DNA of 45,975 nt from an uncultured Lachnospiraceae bacterium (GTDB lineage: Bacteria > Bacillota > Clostridia > Lachnospirales > Lachnospiraceae), in NCBI GenBank assembly GCA_947571775.1, contig CANOZK010000019.1:1-45975 (forward strand), in the 5' to 3' direction. Each line of letters begins with the position of its first letter. The first letter of the stretch is position 1. Positions 44,559 to 45,975 of the stretch are shown here, one piece after another. A program made the position numbers and the translations under genes. The notes under the pieces were generated by a model, which did no database searches, had not been told where the DNA came from, and saw nothing but the letters and a program-made list of their open reading frames with translations.

Positions 44559-45437
44559 TCAATGTATTGGCAACCTTATATAATAATTCTTGCCGACTTC
44601 CTCCACCAGTCCCATCACTTGCAGCTCTGTCAAAAGAGACAGCACCTGCTGCGGCGGACAGCCGCATTTGGCGATTAAGGCTTCGTAATCCGTCGGCTGG
44701 AAACCTACACAACTATACACCAAATCCAAATCTCTTGCAAGACCTAACTGGCGTTTTTTAGAATCCTCCTTTGTTCTATATGTATCCATCCCCAGCTCTT
44801 TTAGAACCATTTCCGGCGACAAAGCGACTCCCGCTCCCTGGGCAATCAGCTCGTTGCAGCCTTCGCTTAGACGGTCGGTCACTCTTCCCGGCACGGCAAA
44901 CACGGTTTTGCCCTGTTCCAAAGCACAGTCTACGGTAATCAAAGACCCGCTCCTTTTCCTAGCCTCCACCACCAGAAGCGCGTCCGACAGAGCACTGATC
45001 ACACGATTCCTGGCCGGAAAACGCCAGCCGGTCGGAGGGGTCCCCGGCGGATATTCACTGATGATTCCCCCTCTTAATGGAATCCGCTCAAACAAGTCCC
45101 TGCTGCCTCTGGGATAACACACGTCTGTACCACAGCCCAGCACGGCAAATGTGGGTGTGCGTCCCTGCAAAGCCCCCTGATGCGATTCCCCATCGATCCC
45201 CATCGCCATCCCGCTGATTACCTGAACGCCGCAATTGCTGAACATACGGGCATATTCCCAGGCAACATGCCTTCCGTAAGCGCTGCAATTGCGCGCGCCC
45301 ACCATGCCCACGGTCAGCTTGCCTTCCTCTGGCAGACGGCCGTTTACATATAAACAGGAAGGCATTCCGGGTAAATCCTGCAGCCTGCGGGGATATTCCG
45401 TCTGCCCCTTTTCGATACGTCTCAACGTCTTTTCCAT
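44559..45437 (-). CDS. dprA: DNA-processing protein DprA
   Basis: 292 residues. The Rossmann-like core shows GARNCSAYGRHVA, ISGMAMGIDGESHQGAL, TFAVLGCGTDVCYP and FPARNRVISALSDALLVVEA, followed by a C-terminal winged helix (about 235-290). The N-terminal SAM domain of longer homologues is very short here. DprA loads RecA on incoming single-stranded DNA in natural transformation. Located between comM and topA, the conserved arrangement in Bacillota. Confidence 0.95.
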   Translation of the reverse strand: MEKTLRRIEKGQTEYPRRLQDLPGMPSCLYVNGRLPEEGKLTVGMVGARNCSAYGRHVAWEYARMFSNCGVQVISGMAMGIDGESHQGALQGRTPTFAVLGCGTDVCYPRGSRDLFERIPLRGGIISEYPPGTPPTGWRFPARNRVISALSDALLVVEARKRSGSLITVDCALEQGKTVFAVPGRVTDRLSEGCNELIAQGAGVALSPEMVLKELGMDTYRTKEDSKKRQLGLARDLDLVYSCVGFQPTDYEALIAKCGCPPQQVLSLLTELQVMGLVEEVGKNYYIRLPIH

Positions 45438-45448
45438 TTTTGCAACCT

Positions 45449-45975
45449 CTAATGCTTCTGTTCCAGGAGCCGGTATCCAAAAGCCTCCCGGACATGGATA
45501 TCCTGTATAATTTCCGATTCGTCCAAATCTGCAATTGTGCGAGACACCTTCAAAATCTTGTGATAAGAACGGGGACTCAGCCGCAGCTTGTTATAAATCT
45601 GTTCCATCCACTGGCTCGCTTCGCCGCTCATGGGACAATACTCGGCCACATTTGCACCGTCCAACTGGCTGTTAAACTGTATCCCGGTTTCCATATAACG
45701 CTCCTGCTGGATTTCCTGCACCCGTATCACCTTTTTACGCAAGTCTTCCGAAGAAATCCCAGTCTGTCCCCCGGAAATCTGTTCATATGCAGGTTCCTTT
45801 GTCTCCACGCACAGATCCAGCCGATCCAAGAGCGGCCCGCTGATTTTTGCCTGGTAGCGCTGCACCTGTGCCGGCGTACAGCGGCAGCGGTTCAGATCTG
45901 GGTAATAACCGCAGGCGCAAGGATTCATCGGTACAACGAAATTGATACAATTCAACGATGCACCCCTAAATGCAC
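45449..45975 (-). CDS. comM: ComM/YifB Mg-chelatase-like AAA+ protein, C-terminal part (cut by window end)
   Basis: The reading runs off the window; about 175 codons are visible. PMNPCACGYYPD (zinc-binding Cys and sensor region of the AAA+ core), SGPLLDRLDLCVE with the arginine-finger-like segment, and LSPRSYHKILKVSRTIADL with the C-terminal helix bundle identify the family. ComM is a helicase that aids branch migration of transforming DNA. The last eight or so codons at the window edge (before NCINFVVPMNPC) do not resemble the usual family sequence, so the end may hold a change or be too short to judge. Confidence 0.9.
   Translation of the reverse strand, partial: AFRGASLNCINFVVPMNPCACGYYPDLNRCRCTPAQVQRYQAKISGPLLDRLDLCVETKEPAYEQISGGQTGISSEDLRKKVIRVQEIQQERYMETGIQFNSQLDGANVAEYCPMSGEASQWMEQIYNKLRLSPRSYHKILKVSRTIADLDESEIIQDIHVREAFGYRLLEQKH

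Overview
The window is chromosomal DNA of a spore-forming, anaerobic, moderate-GC Bacillota, most likely a Lachnospiraceae-type gut bacterium. This rests on spoIID/spoIIQ homologues, CodY, an AsrABC sulfite reductase, HrcA/CIRCE control of groESL, A-rich Shine-Dalgarno sites throughout, and a PurH split into a PurO-type cyclohydrolase plus a stand-alone AICAR transformylase. No rRNA, tRNA or CRISPR array was seen.

Layout. 1-900: the end of a tyrosine recombinase, a strong terminator and a Uma2-type nuclease, probably the edge of an integrated element. 899-5786 (minus): five overlapping genes matching the uncharacterised Salmonella STM4011-STM4015 set (two radical SAM proteins, a phosphatase-fold hydrolase, an ATP-grasp protein and a leucine-rich-repeat protein) behind one good promoter. 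This is the least understood system here. 5977-9541 (minus): asrABC and a Crp/Fnr regulator, with a Crp-type palindrome about 41.5 bp upstream of the predicted asrA start. 9659-15584 (minus): a charged coiled-coil protein, an AgrC-like kinase beside the remnant of its response regulator, a solitary solute-binding lipoprotein, and a large Cache-domain hybrid kinase.

15712-20374 (plus): lysine riboswitch-dapA-dapB, an Asp/Asn-rich lipoprotein, a eukaryotic-type HisA, a 54-residue ribbon-helix-helix protein and the long-form hibernation factor hpf. 20425-26437 (minus): a sucrose/fructan locus (GH32 enzyme, LacI regulator, CUT1 permeases, binding protein) with paired LacI-type operators, and a divergent yesL-like gene. 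26711-30336 (plus): yesL, spoIID, a degenerate spoIIQ-like LytM protein, a palindrome-rich gap, a GIY-YIG protein and a possibly leaderless membrane protein. 30337-34236: pepF (minus), and a GntR-ABC operon (plus) with a perfect dyad over its promoter.

34354-38404 (minus): guaB, a membrane-anchored amidase, purO and AICAR transformylase, i.e. the last two steps to IMP plus the first step to GMP. 38562-45975 (minus): an unknown membrane protein, groEL/groES with CIRCE, codY with a candidate self-regulatory CodY box, topA, dprA and a partial comM. Functions are inferred from sequence motifs recognised by eye; no database search was run.
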